Shown here: piece by piece, positions 12,808 to 28,299 of the stretch | Layout of the letters: every line of letters begins with the position of its first letter | How positions within the stretch are numbered: the first letter of the stretch is position 1 | Source: Epiperipatus broadwayi | Lineage: Eukaryota > Onychophora > Udeonychophora > Euonychophora > Peripatidae | Direction of reading: 5' to 3' | Assembly: GCA_028023455.1 (NCBI GenBank) | Contig: JAQFVV010007274.1 | Coordinates: 1 to 64,000, forward strand | Length of the DNA stretch: 64,000 nucleotides | Translations under genes and position numbers: made by a program | The notes under the pieces: generated by a model | Databases searched by the model: none | What the model saw: only the letters and a program-made list of their open reading frames with translations | What the model was told of the DNA's origin: nothing

Positions 12808-12852
12808 ATTTATAATCATATATTTTGATTGAATAATATTGAAGCATTTATA
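12807..12852 (+). repeat. 46-bp direct repeat, right copy
   Basis: Exact copy of 8461-8506. It is followed by a further TA run at 12848-12872. Confidence 0.75.
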
Positions 12853-13081
12853 TATATATATATATATATATTAAGAAAATTATTTCATTTTTCTTCTCCA
12901 ATTTTTAGCAAATTGAATTCTCGTTATTGTTTTTGAAAAGATTTTTAAAATTCAAATTTACTCCAACAACTTTTTAAACACGATTTAATTATTAAATTAT
13001 TAATCAATTATTTTTACTTTTTTCATTTTCTGTCCTTTGAATTTGATAAACTTTTAGTTACCATATTCGACTCTTCCTCTT

Positions 13082-15644
13082 TATAACCTCCATCTTCTTC
13101 ACTTATTTACTTTATTATATTTATAATTGCCCAGGTGCCAATCCTATGCAAAATTAAACTTATTTAAAAGGTTTTATATTGTAATTATTCTATGGCTTAG
13201 TTCAGTTGAGATTATAGGATATGGTCTTTATATATGAAGCCAATAAGGATAATAAAACATCTATAAACAATAATTCTATAAGGTTAATTTAAATATGTTC
13301 AGAGCATGTATTCAATACTAAAACTGTTGCAAAATTGACAATTATTACATTTATTACAGTATAGACAATGATGAGGATTGGGTATCTTTTAATCCAAATC
13401 ACCACCTATTCTAAGCAAAGTAAAATATATTATTACCATTGTAATACTGAGATTGATTACCACCAGACAAATTAAATAAAACTTGACTTATATTGACAAA
13501 TATCTTATATAACTATGTTATGTTAACCATATATGTGTGTGTGGAAATGGAGAATCGAACGTATATATAATCAAGCAATCCATAGGGCTATTTATTCAAT
13601 ATAACATTTATTAAAATAAAATCAAAAAATAAACAATAACTAAAAAAAAATATTATTTATACACCTTGATAACCAATTACATCTCCTCTATGGTAAAATC
13701 AAAATTGACTAATATTTAATATGTCAATCATATATCTTCGAATATGTGCGTTTGCTTATATTGTAATATAATGTATTCCTGAAATATATTTTATTAGATT
13801 ATTTATAAAACTTGGATGATGCTATAAATCAATCGTCTTTTATACATATGATAAAAATTTATTCAACACGTATCTGTTATAATCAATGTATATAATCTAA
13901 CACTAACTATACAAAACTAAAGACAAGCATGGAAAAACACTAACAAAACACTTACACCTATATATGTGAGAGTTAAATAATATCTCCAAACTCAATCTAA
14001 ATAATCTAATCATCCCTTGACAATTTCTACCTCCAACTCACATTGAATAGACTTCCTATATACTGAACATATAACAGACATGGTTTTAATTCTTTATTTT
14101 TTTAAACAAACTTCATTAATGAAATTAAGCATAATACAATTAAAAAAAATAGTAATAAATTATAGCATCACACACACACACTCAAATATATATAATCACC
14201 TATAGTATAATTTCTAGATCATACAAAATATATATTTTCATATTATAATGTATAAGAAGTTACATTGTTTTGTTCTTTTAAATGAAAATGAAAAAAAAAT
14301 AGGTTGTACATCTATTGTAATCAATAAAAAAAAATATTTATCAATATCCCATCTTTATATTTTAAGTTTTTTTTTTTTAAAAAAATTGGAAAATTGAAAG
14401 AAACATCCATATTAATTTCAATGACTACAGTAAATTATAACATAAAAAAATGTCTGTCTGATTGTTAAGCATAATTTGTTAAGAATGATAAATTTTTTTT
14501 TTAATCCTAGAATTCCGTGACGGGCGTTAAAAAAATGACATTTGCATGCATTGAAATCATTTTACTATATATACATGAATAGCAAAGTTATACACTAGAA
14601 AATTATCTTCTTGATATAAAATTAAATAGAAAAAGTTTTTCATTTTAAATTTTAATTTACAGAAGATTGATAGGAAATGATTAGAATTTAATATTAAGCG
14701 TTTGGTCCTAGCATTTAACAAGAGAAATTTCTCCAGCTTTACTATAAATAATTTTTTCATTTTAATATTATTTACTTTTGGCAATACTTTATAATAAATT
14801 ATAATTACTTATCTTATGTGACATCCAGGTATTTTAAATGTAGTGAATTTGAACCACCATTTAACAGAAATTTAGAGCTGATTTCCCCTTGGGTATATCT
14901 CTTCATGGTTTTATTACTCCAGTAGTATAATAGAAAATTTCCATAAATACATTATTAGAATCCTTGCTATGTTTTTTTCTATATTTGTTGTAATAATTTA
15001 CATAGTTTTTTTTTCTTTTAAGTTTTTTTACATTTTCTTCCTTGGAAATTTATTTACTTTCTTCAAGTTTTTTAAATTTTCTGTCTCTCTTCACTCACGC
15101 CCTCTGTGTTTCTATGACAATCAACTTTGGAAGCTTGCCAGAAATATTATTTATTAAAATTTCAACAATACAATGTTTGAATATAATAAACATAGTAATA
15201 AAAAATATTAAATATTAATTATTAATTTTAGAAATGTTATTTACTATTACAAATAATCTTTATCATTTTTAAAACATAAGATTCTAAGACAATATATAAT
15301 CAGTAATTTATAAATAAAATATAGAAAAAAAATTCTAATTAATAATACATTTATGCATCTGCCTATTATGACATGTAAATTCCCTACTATACACAAACAT
15401 CTACTACTAAACATATAGTCCAAAACTCCACCAATCAATGTACCCATTTAAAATTTTAATTTTGTTAAAATCCTAATTTTAACTAGCAAATTACCTCACA
15501 ATTTAAGTTTAGTTTTCCTAAAAACTCAATTTTAAATATTAAATTATATCACAATTCATTTTTCTAAGATAACTATCTTTAGCCCTTGTTAGTACAAATG
15601 TGACCTTCCCACATTTCTTTCTGGTGCCAACCTGGAAGGTTACA
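13082..15644 (-). repeat. 3' LTR (2.56 kb)
   Basis: On the minus strand it starts TGTAACCTTCC and ends GGAGGTTATA. The ends are short imperfect inverted repeats, as LTR termini are. The first ~50 bases can form an 11-bp stem: the start TGTNACCTTCC pairs with GGAAGGTCACA about 24 bases later, and the pairing is perfect in the copy at 42594. Long frames inside (14557-14784 and 15247-15447) have no protein similarity. Confidence 0.65.
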
Positions 15645-15645
15645 A

Positions 15646-15656
15646 TTTCCCCCCTT
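15646..15656 (-). promoter_or_regulatory. polypurine tract
   Basis: Minus strand AAGGGGGGAAA, followed by one T and then the LTR start TGTAACC. An 11-base purine run with a G-block next to TG is the expected primer for plus-strand DNA synthesis in LTR retroelements. It is the only such G-run in the neighbourhood. Confidence 0.6.
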
Positions 15657-15877
15657 ATGAAAGAAAAATGAATTGGATAAACAACAATCAATATTAATAA
15701 CACATTAAATTTTACACTAAGATCATTCCTCAATTAGAAAATTATGTTTGTCGAATAAACATAAAATAATAAAACATTTAATGCTTTTACAAACACTTGT
15801 TTCTATTATATTTTAGCAACATTAAATAAGCAAGAAAAAAAACTAAATTCTATATTGAACAATATGTATAACTTTTA

Positions 15878-18283
15878 TTAATCATGTCTTGCAGGACATG
15901 GAACCAAACTGCGAGCAATATAGGTTACTTTAAACCTTGCTTGATTATTCTTTATTTTCTTTCTTCTGACAAGTTTACCTCTAAGAGACATTATCTCAAC
16001 TTTCTTTAGTCTAGCTTTTACTTTTCTATGCTCAATCCTTTTATTTTTGGATGTCTTTAAACCCATGACATTGATCAACTCTACATTTACTCTCTTTAGT
16101 TTGACTTTAGCCTTTCCAACTTCTTTTTCTTCATCAACAATCTTTCTACCAAGATTTAAATTAACTATCTTTTCATTTATTCTTTTAAATTTGACTTTTG
16201 CTTTCCCAATATCTCTTATATAATCTATGCTTTCACTAAAATATCTTAATTTTCCTTCCATGCAATTCTTTAATTTGGACTTTAATTTTCCTCATATTTT
16301 TTATCAGGATAAAGTATTTCATTAAGAAAATCTATTTTAATTTCTCCTTACTTCTGAACTTAAGTTTTATTTTGGCTTTTCCCAGATCTCTCTCTGGGTT
16401 AATAATTTTCTTAAGAATATTTCCATTAAATATCTTTCTTAATTTATCTTTAAATTTTACATCAATTTCACTAACTTCTTTATTGGTTAATACCACATGT
16501 TCTTTAATTATTTCTACAGATTGTGCAACTTCTTTGCTTTCTATCGTAATATCAACTAATTTCTCAGACTCTTTATTTATTTGCTCATTTTCACTATTTC
16601 TACAACCAATTCTTGATTTTCTTTATACTGACTCTGCAAAATCAAGTCTACCTCTTTTGACTGATTATGATCATTTAGTTTAATCTCTTTGGGATAACCT
16701 TGAAAATTTACACTCATCTCTACTGATGACTTTTGTGATCTCTCTCGTGATTCCCTATTCTTTTTATCTCCATTTTACGTTACTCTAACACTTGACTATA
16801 TCTCTGAATTTCTAATATTGTTCCATCTATCCTTTCTATTCTTCATTGTGCCTCTACCTCCTTTGCCATTACTTCTTTTTTCATAGTCTGAAAATCTAAC
16901 TTTACCTTCACACAACTATAGATCTTTCTTATGTATCTCCACATTCACATCTATATCTTTCTTGATCATTTCACTAGATTCTTTATGCTTTTTTATCTTT
17001 TCATCAGCTGATTCAAGAATCTTTCTAATTAATTCTTCATTTTTAAAATTTTTCCCATTTAATAAATCTATCAATGGTTTATCTTTTTCTCTATCATAAT
17101 ATCAACTCAACAGATGGTATATTTATTTCTAATTCTTTGACAATTAATTCAACAGACTCATTAGGAATCTCTACTTCTTTATGAATCAACTTACTATCTG
17201 GAAAATTATTTTAACAGATAACTTGATTTCTTTACTAGTTAATTCAATAAGAGATTCATATTTTCTTAAATTACTAGCTACTGATTTATCAAATGATATA
17301 TTATCATGTATATCTTTATTAACTAATTTAACAGTATCTTTATTTTTTCTGTCAAACTATTATAGAAGTTAATATTTTCATTAACTACTTTCATGACTTG
17401 TGAATTTTCTTTTCTTATTATTTTAACAAGTTGTTTATTCTCAACCAGACTTTTACTAATTGAACTAATAGGTTCTTTACATTTTTTTAAATTTTGTTCT
17501 AGTTACCTTAACAGATTTATCAATTACGTTGAAAGATACTTTCTGATTTGCTATATCCTTATCAATTATCTCAATTGATGGCTTAGATTCAGTTTCTATA
17601 CTTTTAGATTCAATATTTAGTGATTTATTATTCTTCTCTAATTTATTTTTTAAATTAGCATCTACTATTTTAACATCTTGACTAACTATCTCAAAAGATT
17701 TAGGTTCTCCCTTTTCTATTTGATTTAATTTAATTTCTACTGCTATCTCTGATTCCTGACTTTTTACCTTCTTCTCCACAACTTCCATCTGCCTAACTAT
17801 ACTACCGTTTATTTCTACCATTTATGACTTCATTTCTGAAATTTCCAATTTTATTTCTACCATCCTCTCCTCTAATTTCTTTTGACTCAATTTTATTTCT
17901 TTTAGTTCTGACTTCAATTCTACAAACATCTCTTTTAACATTTTTCTATATTCTACTCGACCAGACTTTCATTTTTCTCTTAATTCTGATATTAATTCTG
18001 CTTGACTTGACTTTAGTTCTTTTACTTCTGTTAAACACATCAACATGTCACCATTTGTGATTTTAGGGATAGTATCTATAATTCTATTAGATTCTTTATA
18101 GGACATACCTATAGTTTCATTTTCTGATTCAAGATCAGGGGCCATCACAACAATGTCTGGAGATGGTATCTCTTGAGACCCACCCAAACTATCATATAAA
18201 CTAAACTCTTCCATTTTATAATCTCTTAAAAATTTATTAATATTACTTAAGAAAATAAGGTTTACCAGCTCCACCTCCACCAA
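15878..18283 (-). pseudogene. decayed Lys/Glu-rich, coiled-coil-like protein of the LTR element
   Basis: Successive minus-strand frames at 18283-17969, 17821-17477, ~17460-16700, ~16700-16310 and 16261-15878 read as one protein of ~800 residues, broken by a handful of stops and frameshifts. The N-terminus (MEEFSLYDSLGG, SQEIPSPDIVVMAPDLESEN) is acidic. The middle is rich in K, E, I, V and S and looks helical or coiled-coil. The C-terminus carries basic ~30-residue repeats (GKAKIKLK, GKAKVKFK, GKAKVKLK, HRKVKARLK). No zinc knuckle or catalytic motif is visible. By position it could be a Gag-like protein. The low GC and charged composition could exaggerate its apparent continuity. Confidence 0.5.
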
Positions 18284-19964
<1,681 letters not shown>

Positions 19965-20429
19965 ATGATTGGACATCCACTTAACTCAATCGTATATCTA
20001 GCATTTAACCCATAAATGTTGAGGACCCAGTTGGGCATCCACTTAATCCCTATCTACAATAATCATCATCAAATCCAACATACTGGCTGTTATTCCACTC
20101 CACTATCATTAACTAATCATGCTGCCACATTGTGTGTCATTCATAATAAAATGTATAATATATAATCTCCAATAAAGAACAAAATACACATATGAACAAA
20201 GATGAATCGATCACCAATCATTGTGCAACCATTTAACCCATAAATATATCGAGCACTTAACCCATGTATATCAGGCCATCCACATTGCATGCCACCACTT
20301 AACCGTAAATATATCAGGCTATGAGACTTAATTAAACAGGGTCTCACGGTTGGGCAGCCACTTTTCCCTAAATATATCAGGCCCCACAATTATCAGGCCC
20401 CATGATTGGGCAGCCACTTTAACCCTCCC
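19965..20429 (-). repeat. degenerate tandem repeats in the element's leader
   Basis: The word TTGGGCAGCCACTT (variants TTGGACATCCACTT, TTGGGCATCCACTT) recurs at ~19968, 20028, 20350 and 20407, each followed by AACCC...AAATATATCAGG-like sequence. Weaker copies lie between 20220 and 20310. On the minus strand the element's primer-binding site should lie here, just after the 5' LTR end at 20430, where AAGTGGCTGCCCAATCATGG is found. The PBS assignment is a guess. Confidence 0.5.
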
Positions 20430-21588
20430 TATAACCTCCATCTTCTTGACTTATTTACTTTATTATATTTATAATTGCCCAGGTGCCAATTCTATGCAAA
20501 ATAGAATAAAATTTATAATTATAAAATATCTTTAAACTTATTTAAAAGGTTTTATATTGTAATTAATCTATGGCTTAGCTCAGTTGAGATTATAGGATAT
20601 GGTCTTTATATATGAGGCCAATAAGAATAATAAAAACGTCTATAAACAATAATTCTATAAGGTTAATTTAAATATGTTCAGAGCATCTATTCGATACTAA
20701 AACTGTTGAAAAATTGACAATTATAACATTTATTACAGTATAGACAATGATGAGGATTGGGTATATTTTAATCCAAATCATCACCTATTCTAAGCAAAGT
20801 AAAATATATTATTAGCATTGTAATACTGAGATTGATTACCAACAGACAAATTAAATAAAACTTGACTTATATTGACAAACTTATATCTTCTATAACTATG
20901 TTATGTTAACCAGATGTGTGTATGTGTGTGAAAATGGAGAATTGAACGTATATATATAATCAAGCAATTCATAGGGCTATTTATTCAATATAACATTTAT
21001 TAAAATAAAATCAAAAAATAAACAATAACTAAAAAAAAAAAATTATTTATACACCTTGATAACCAATTACATCTCCTCTATGGTATAATCAAAATTGACT
21101 ACTATTTAAAATGTCAATCATATATCTTCAAATATGTGCATTTGATTATATTGTAATACAATGTATTCCTAAAATATATTTTATTAGATTATTTATAAAA
21201 CTTGGATGATGCTATAAATCAATCATCTTTTATACATATGACAAAAATTTATACAACACATATCTGTTATAATCAATGTATACAATGTAACACTAACTAT
21301 ACAAAACTAAAGACAAGCATGGAAAAACACTAACAAAACACTTACACCTATATACGTGAGAGTTAAATAATATCTCCAAACTCAATCTAAATAATCTAAT
21401 TGTCCCTTGACCATTTCTACCTCCAATTCACATTCAATATACTTCCTATATACCGAACTATATAACAGACATGGTTTTAATTCTTTATTTTTTTAAATAA
21501 ACTTCATTAACGAAATTAAGCATAATAAATACATTTAAAAAATAGTAATAATTTATAGCATCATGCACACACTCGAATATATAATGAC
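20430..21588 (-). repeat. 5' LTR of the same element, truncated
   Basis: Aligns along its length to 13082-14200. Shared landmarks are CAGGTGCCAATnCTATGCAAAA, GACAATGATGAGGATTGGGTA and ACAGACATGGTTTTAATTC. Similarity stops at ~21588, where the sequence switches to another repeat. About 1.4 kb of the LTR's 5' (U3) side is therefore missing. Confidence 0.7.
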
Positions 21589-22045
21589 ATCTGATTGGCT
21601 GTCAGATAAGTATTGTAATGAGCGCAAAGAGATTCAGCAGTATTTCAATTTATTTCAATTTTCAATTATTTGTGCTTCGCAAAGTAAAATATTATTTACA
21701 TACTTTACTGCTTGATATGTATTCCAAAAACTATTATGTAGTAAATCATAGGATTTCACATTGTACATTTATGATTTACACTCAGTGAATTATTTGTGAA
21801 GATATTTAAAGCTTCAAGTTTTCAAACCTAAATATTTTTCATTGGCTTAGATATATAGAAAGAAAAGTAGAAAAAAGGGTGGCTGCCCTTTTCTCGAAAA
21901 AATTTTTCATGTGATTGGGTTTGTTTGCCATTTGGACATATATAATGACATCTGATTGGCTGACCGATAATTATGGTAATGGCTGCAAAGAGATTTAGCA
22001 AAATCTCAATTTCTTTCAATTTTCACCTATCTGAGCTTTGCAAAT
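21579..22045. repeat. ~100-bp direct repeat pair, 361-bp period
   Basis: ATATAATGACATCTGATTGG begins at 21579 and again at 21940. Each is followed by a similar ~100 bp (TGCAAAGAGATT, then TTTCAATTTTCA). It marks a different repeat abutting the truncated LTR. The frame at 21828-22019 is incidental. Confidence 0.65.
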
Positions 22046-22803
22046 TAAAATATGTTTTATTATGATAGTAATAATTAATATGGAATTAGTTGAAATAAAA
22101 GGTACATTCCATTCTTGTATGCCTATGTGTGTTTAAGGAAATAAGATTAAAAGTTGTCAGTTAAGAAAATATAAAGGAGCACATAGTACAGACATTTAGT
22201 CTTATATCATTGCGACTAATAAAGGTAATAGATGCTGAGAAAGAAAATAATAGTAGTTAGGTTAAATGGGAAGAATTTATAACATTTTTTTCTTTTACTT
22301 TAAATTAAAAAAAGGATTTTTTCTTTAGCATTAAAATTTAAAATAAAATTGCCGAGAATCGGATAAAGATGTGCTTTTTATTGTAACTTTTTTTATGTTG
22401 CACATATTAAATTTTTGGTTTTGAAAAAAAAAAAGACATTTGGAAAATCTTATTTTTTATGTGAATAAAGCTAATATTATCACTAATATTTGGTTAAAAT
22501 GTATGGATAGTATTTTTCGAGAGAGTACTCCTTTAATTTCATATGGATTTAAATATTTATTACAAAAAATAAAAGTATGAAATAACTGTTTTATAAATAT
22601 GCGACTTTTTCTTTAAAAAAAAACATTTTCCACAATTCCTTAACGTTAACTCTCTTCATTTAAAAAAATGACTATGCAGTGAAAATTTAAATTAAATCCT
22701 AAATAATTTTTTTGAGCAGCAAATTAATATATGTATGTATATCAACAATATATATTTAGATGTTTATATATAATTGTCTATTTATCCAAACAAATCCATC
22801 TAC

Positions 22804-22805
<2 letters not shown>
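22046..22805. other. AT-rich stretch, nothing recognised
   Basis: No frame longer than chance, no repeat copy and no splice-supported exon. Confidence 0.5.

Positions 22806-22893
<88 letters not shown>
22806..22893. repeat. (TA)n microsatellite, ~88 bp
   Basis: Pure TA run followed by TGTGACCATC. The same TGTGACC word begins the solo LTR after the (TA)n at 42563. Confidence 0.95.
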
Positions 22894-22896
<3 letters not shown>

Positions 22897-25800
22897 GACC
22901 ATCTGAATGGGCACAAGGGTTTAAGATACCTTGTATCTTAATTAAACAGCTGTATTGTATTATTAAAAAAAATGAAATAGCCTTGGAATTTTAAAATTTT
23001 TTTGGAGATTGTTTAAAGCATGAAATGGATTGCTTATGCAGTTTATTGACCACTTGATAGGTATTCATTAATATTATTGTGGTTAATAAGGTATATAGTA
23101 TAAGGAAGGGGGGTTGTTTGTTAGTAAAATTGATATATTTTGTTGGAAAAATGCAAAGTTATCCTGTATTAGTATAATATTTAGTTGAATGGTTTTAAAA
23201 TCCTTTATTTATTAATGCTTATCCTTTTGTTAACAGTTAATAGCAGTTTTAATTATATTTAGTTAAGACAGTTCAATATTTTGGTTGTAGTGTATGTGTA
23301 TGCATGTTGACTGCATTATGTTTCATTTCATTTTCATCCTTTAAATAACAGCCAGCAATAGTACATTCACAATAAAAATATTTAAACTACAGTAATTATC
23401 TTAAATAATTAACAAATATATATTTTTTTTCAATAATTAATAGATAGTTAGATCAATAAATTATTTTACAAATTAAATGAATCATTAATCATTTTTATTT
23501 GATAGCTAATTAAAATTCATTTTTCTTTCAAGTTTGTAAAAGCTATGTATTTTTTTTTTTGTCATTTAATTCTGAAAATCAAGCTGATATTTTTTTTTGT
23601 AAAGATTTTTTTTTTTTGCATATGTAATTAGCAGAGCTAGCAAAATGTGTGGGAGTAAGCTAGTAACAAGAAGCAAATGAACTTTTGCTAGAGAGAGAAC
23701 TTTAAACAAAGCTCCCCAGTATGTAAAAAAATTAGCTTTGTAAAGAATTAAAGCCAAAGAAACAGTGGCTTATATTTTTCAAGCAACTAAAGTTAATTGC
23801 TAAAGTCAGATTATAAGAAATATATCACAGAAGGAGCTAATTTCAATATGCAGAACTAAACTTTAAAGAGGTACTCAGTTTACATGTTCTCTCTCAATTT
23901 AAACATTTTGAACTAATCCCTTCATCACTATTGCTCTTGTAAAAATGTATATTAATATCATGCAGTCTATACTATTTTATTTAATTTCAGTTTTAAATAA
24001 AAATGATTCACATAACTATTATTATTTTATCATTAAGCAACATATTTTTTTTGATATATGGAAAATGTGTGCAGAACTGTTATATAGAATACATATTATT
24101 CTCACTGTTTTTCGTGCTATGTCTTGCGAGGATTATACATAGACTTAAGGATGTGTCTATCTTGATAGAGCATACCATGTTTAAATTCTTCATAATTAGA
24201 TAACAATATTCATTTATTGGCTATGTCTGGAGCTAATACGCATTTATAAATTAGGGAAATAAAATATAAACTACTTCTGTTGAAATTGAATTTGATGGAC
24301 AAAATTGCTGGTAAATTTTGGTTCTCTTCAATAAAAACGGAATATCAAACAAAGCATTATTAATCACGGAATTACTAAAGACAATTTAAAGTGGAGAATG
24401 CTATTCAAAATAATAAGTACAATTGCGTATTTAATCCAGAACGGCACGAGGAATATTGTATCTTTCTCACTATAATAAAGGAGAAATTAACTGCTTATGT
24501 ATGATTTGGTGTCTAAAATGGATATGCTATGAACACTGAAAAATAGTGGGTATATTTAAGTTACACTTATATTTTTTTTTGTTTTTTAAGTTATACTGCA
24601 GAAGTGCATTTAATTTAAAGTCGGTTTGGAATGTGTCCTATACTGTTTATTATAATTCAGGAGCGAAGCTTTGCAAATGAACTTTTTATTCAAATTACAA
24701 AACTAATAACTTTTGTGTTTTTATTTTTTTTTATTGCTTAACTCATATATAATGTATATGGAGGATAGAGAAACTTTAATATTATTATGTTTATTTTATA
24801 ATCTATGTTATTTTGATTTTCAAGACGTCTCCGGAAAATGTACTACTTAAAGGAGTAGTACGTAAAAATTGATTGTGTTCAAATAGGTCTTATTATTTTC
24901 CTTATGAGGATGAAGGAAATATTTTTAATAATATATTATTAGAGAGGTTTACATTTATTTTGCACATTTTATTATCTTAAAGTGAGAATTATTATTATTA
25001 TTATTATTTGAATTAACGAACGTATAATAAAAAATAGTTTATTAAATATAAAAGAAAGTTCGTTCATAATAATTAGAAACGTTAAATCTTAAAAAGTAAC
25101 CTAAAGTGTATTAAATTAAAAAGTTATACCTTAATACAATATTTAATTATCATATTACCTGTTTAGTGTGTAATTTAGGGTTAATATTATATATACTTTT
25201 ATTCGCGAGTGTGTGTTTGTTTTGCACAATTATAAGATTTGTGTGATAAAGTATAATTTGTGAATATTTTATGCATAAATTCGTACACTGTCGTATTTTT
25301 CTGAGTTGAACAGATTGATATATTATCTGTAGGTATGTGTCTACCAGCATGTATTTATAAGGTTCAATATTTTTAGAAGCTATGAGAATAGAAAGAAATC
25401 TGTCTGCGTTGTAATATTTATAGGGATAAAGATCTTGCTTATTTGATATATGTTAATAATTTCCATGAGTAGAGCCTAGTTTATTTTATATGTGTATGAT
25501 TAAATATATTTTTTGAAGTGATGTTCTTAGGGCCCTGGTGATGTGGAATTAAAAATCCCCACCAAATAATGTATTTAGAAGTAAAGGAGTTATTGTTAAA
25601 AGATGATTAAATGATGCTTAGGAAGTTATGTGACGTTTTCTTGGATTCTTGGTGTTGAGTAGATGTTCTCCACCAAAGGTATATATGGAATTAGATGAAT
25701 TCTGGTAGAAGTATTCAATAGATGTTTATCTGCTCCTCATGTACATTCCCTTTATAATGTGTTGTATGTAAAATCATAAAAATATAGCTTTGTGTTAAAT

Positions 25801-27385
25801 AAAAAGTGGTTAGATAAATTGTTAGATTAATTTTGGATGAAGTACTAGTGTTATATTTATTGATGAATCACAACATTGTTCGAGATAACATAATTATATA
25901 ATGTTTTCTTAATGAATAGAGAGTTTAAAAAAAAATGTTTTATATTATTGTTGTTTGAACGTACACACACGCGCGTAATTTAAATAATATCGCGTATATA
26001 AAGTATAGAATTATTGAAGTATAAAAATGAGAAATAAATGCTTGGAAATATACTACATTCAGTTAATAAAAGTATAAAACATTAAGATTTAAACAGGGAA
26101 TAAGTATTTTAAAATACAATGTATCTATTTAAATAAAAAATTAATCATCAAATCATCCGAATAAACATGATTTTGCTATGTGTGAAAGGTATAAGGAATT
26201 AGAATGATTATTTAGTCAATTAGAGAAAGTTGCTTTGCTGAAAGCCAAATACAAATGGTTTGATTTATTTTGTCAATCACAGTAATATCCTCTCGAAAGT
26301 ATTTATATATTTTTTCTGCTAATGATATGATATTTCATTTATTTATTGTCGTATGGATAAAACATATAAGCAAGTATGTGTTCCAAGTCGGGATCTTTAA
26401 GTTTATTATTAGTTTGTTTAGATAGTAGGAATCCCAAACTGATGCTAAAGATTTATTTAATAATTTAAAGGTCTATAAACGAAGTCCTATTTTGTAAATA
26501 TTATGTTAATCCAAATTTATTTTGTTTATTTGTAATAAATGATTTGTTTAGTTATTTAAATTTAAAACAATTGTGTCGTGAGTTATTTTGTATACATTCG
26601 TATTTTCATTTCCACATTGCCATATTTCATAAATCTATTATAAAACATATATTATTTTGAGAGTTATAATATTAAATCTACTAGTGTCTGACAATATTGT
26701 TTTTCTCAATCCAAACATTATAAAGAGTATTTGCCACTTGATAAACATATTAGAAAGGTTGCCAAGTCAGTATATTTGTGAGGTGATGATATGAGATTAA
26801 AATACCCTATCTTTGTCATTATCTTATTATTGAAACACAGTAAGATATTTTAGTCAATTTGTTTTATTATATTTTTCTCATACTTTAGAATTATAACTTA
26901 TGGGCAATGTAGTTTATTAATTCAACTGTGTTTGTTAAATTCCCTGAGATCTTATTATTTATTTCTCGATTGGCATTAATGTAGATGTTTAGATTATGAT
27001 ATGCCAAGTAATAGAATTATTTAATAATATAATTTTAGCAAGCTGATATATGTGATACTTGGATGAAGGAAGAAATTAAATTTAAAGTGTATTTTAATAG
27101 ACTGTACCAAATAAACATTATGATTCTTATCATATAATTAATTAACAAAGGAATTTACATTATATTGAATGTTTTATAATATTTCTTCTTTTATTCATTT
27201 ATTATCATGTATCTTAAAAACTGCCTATAGCCTCCCACTGAGCTGAGCTGAACATAAACTTAAATATAGAGTCTCAGTAATAATTTTATATTATATATTT
27301 TATTATATTGTTCTATTCATTAATAGAACTGGCGCCTGGGCATTTCGCTCATGTAATGTATATGAGCGGTGTTGGGAGTGTAGGT

Positions 27386-27387
<2 letters not shown>
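22894..27387. other. 4.5 kb AT-rich stretch without recognisable genes
   Basis: Only short chance frames occur. Composition is uniform, with poly-T/A runs and an ATT trinucleotide run near 24990-25010. A slightly GC-richer patch at 25.53-25.76 kb has no coding signature. The minus frame at 25150-25350 has no family motif. Confidence 0.5.
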
Positions 27388-27421
<34 letters not shown>

Positions 27422-27434
27422 ATACTATATCCAG

Positions 27435-27469
<35 letters not shown>

Positions 27470-27473
27470 ATAG
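27388..27473. repeat. compound (TA)n microsatellite
   Basis: Two TA runs separated by CTATACTATATCCAG. It is bounded on the right by TATAGTATAGCTACTGG, so the region can fold on itself. Confidence 0.9.
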
Positions 27474-27559
27474 CTACTGGATACATACAAGAATTTTTAC
27501 TTTTAATGATATTTACTAATAAATACTCAATAATTTATTCATTATAAAATTAATCCTGC

Positions 27560-27706
27560 ACTACTATTACTAGTATTCCTATTACTAATACTGCTGCTCC
27601 TACTGCTGCTACTCCTGCCACTGCTACTGTTGCTACTGCTGTTACTGCCATTCATACTACTAGTACTACTACAACTTCCACTACTACTACTACTACTACT
27701 ACTATT
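27560..27706. repeat. (CTA/CTG)n trinucleotide array at the LINE 3' end
   Basis: Imperfect CTA, CTG and CTN repeats over ~147 bp, ending in a purer (CTA) run. The minus-strand Ser-rich frame (27542-27781) is only the translated array. On the minus strand, (TAG)n follows the LINE's end directly. Confidence 0.9.
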
Positions 27707-28299
27707 AAAATAATATATTTTATTGATAATTTGTATAAGGTTACATTTGTGTTTTACTTGGCAATTTTGAAGTAAGTACAATAAAAGAAATATGTATAAA
27801 TTATAATAGTGTATATTATGTGAGAAATATGGAAATAATAAATAAACATTGTTTTATCAGGTGTTGATTATATACATAGATGGTTAAACATATTGTTGCC
27901 AATATTTTACTCTGATATTATACAAATTAAATTGAACAACAGCAATAAAAGAAAAATATAAACAAAATAAATAAAAACAAGTAAAAACAACCAAAAAACA
28001 TATTAATCAATAGGCACATCAGAGATGGTAGTGGAATTAGACTCCATGAAGCTGCAAATATGTCTGGAGGCACTATGGCTTTATCTCATAGTTTAAGTTT
28101 GCTTAATTTGTTAATGAAGAGTGATTTTTGTTTCATAGATGTGGGGTTGAAGCAGAAATGACATTTGAGAAATCAAAGGGTAAAAAAATAGAAAATGATA
28201 ATTCTGATAGAAGAAAACAGACCTCTTTGGATGCTATTAATGAGCATCTGAAAAGAGGTAATATGAGATTCTGTGATAGAAGTTATCAGTGTTCTGTAT

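Noticed and set aside
27542-27781. Ser-rich minus-strand frame
   Set aside because: Read-through of the (CTA/CTG)n array at the LINE's 3' end.
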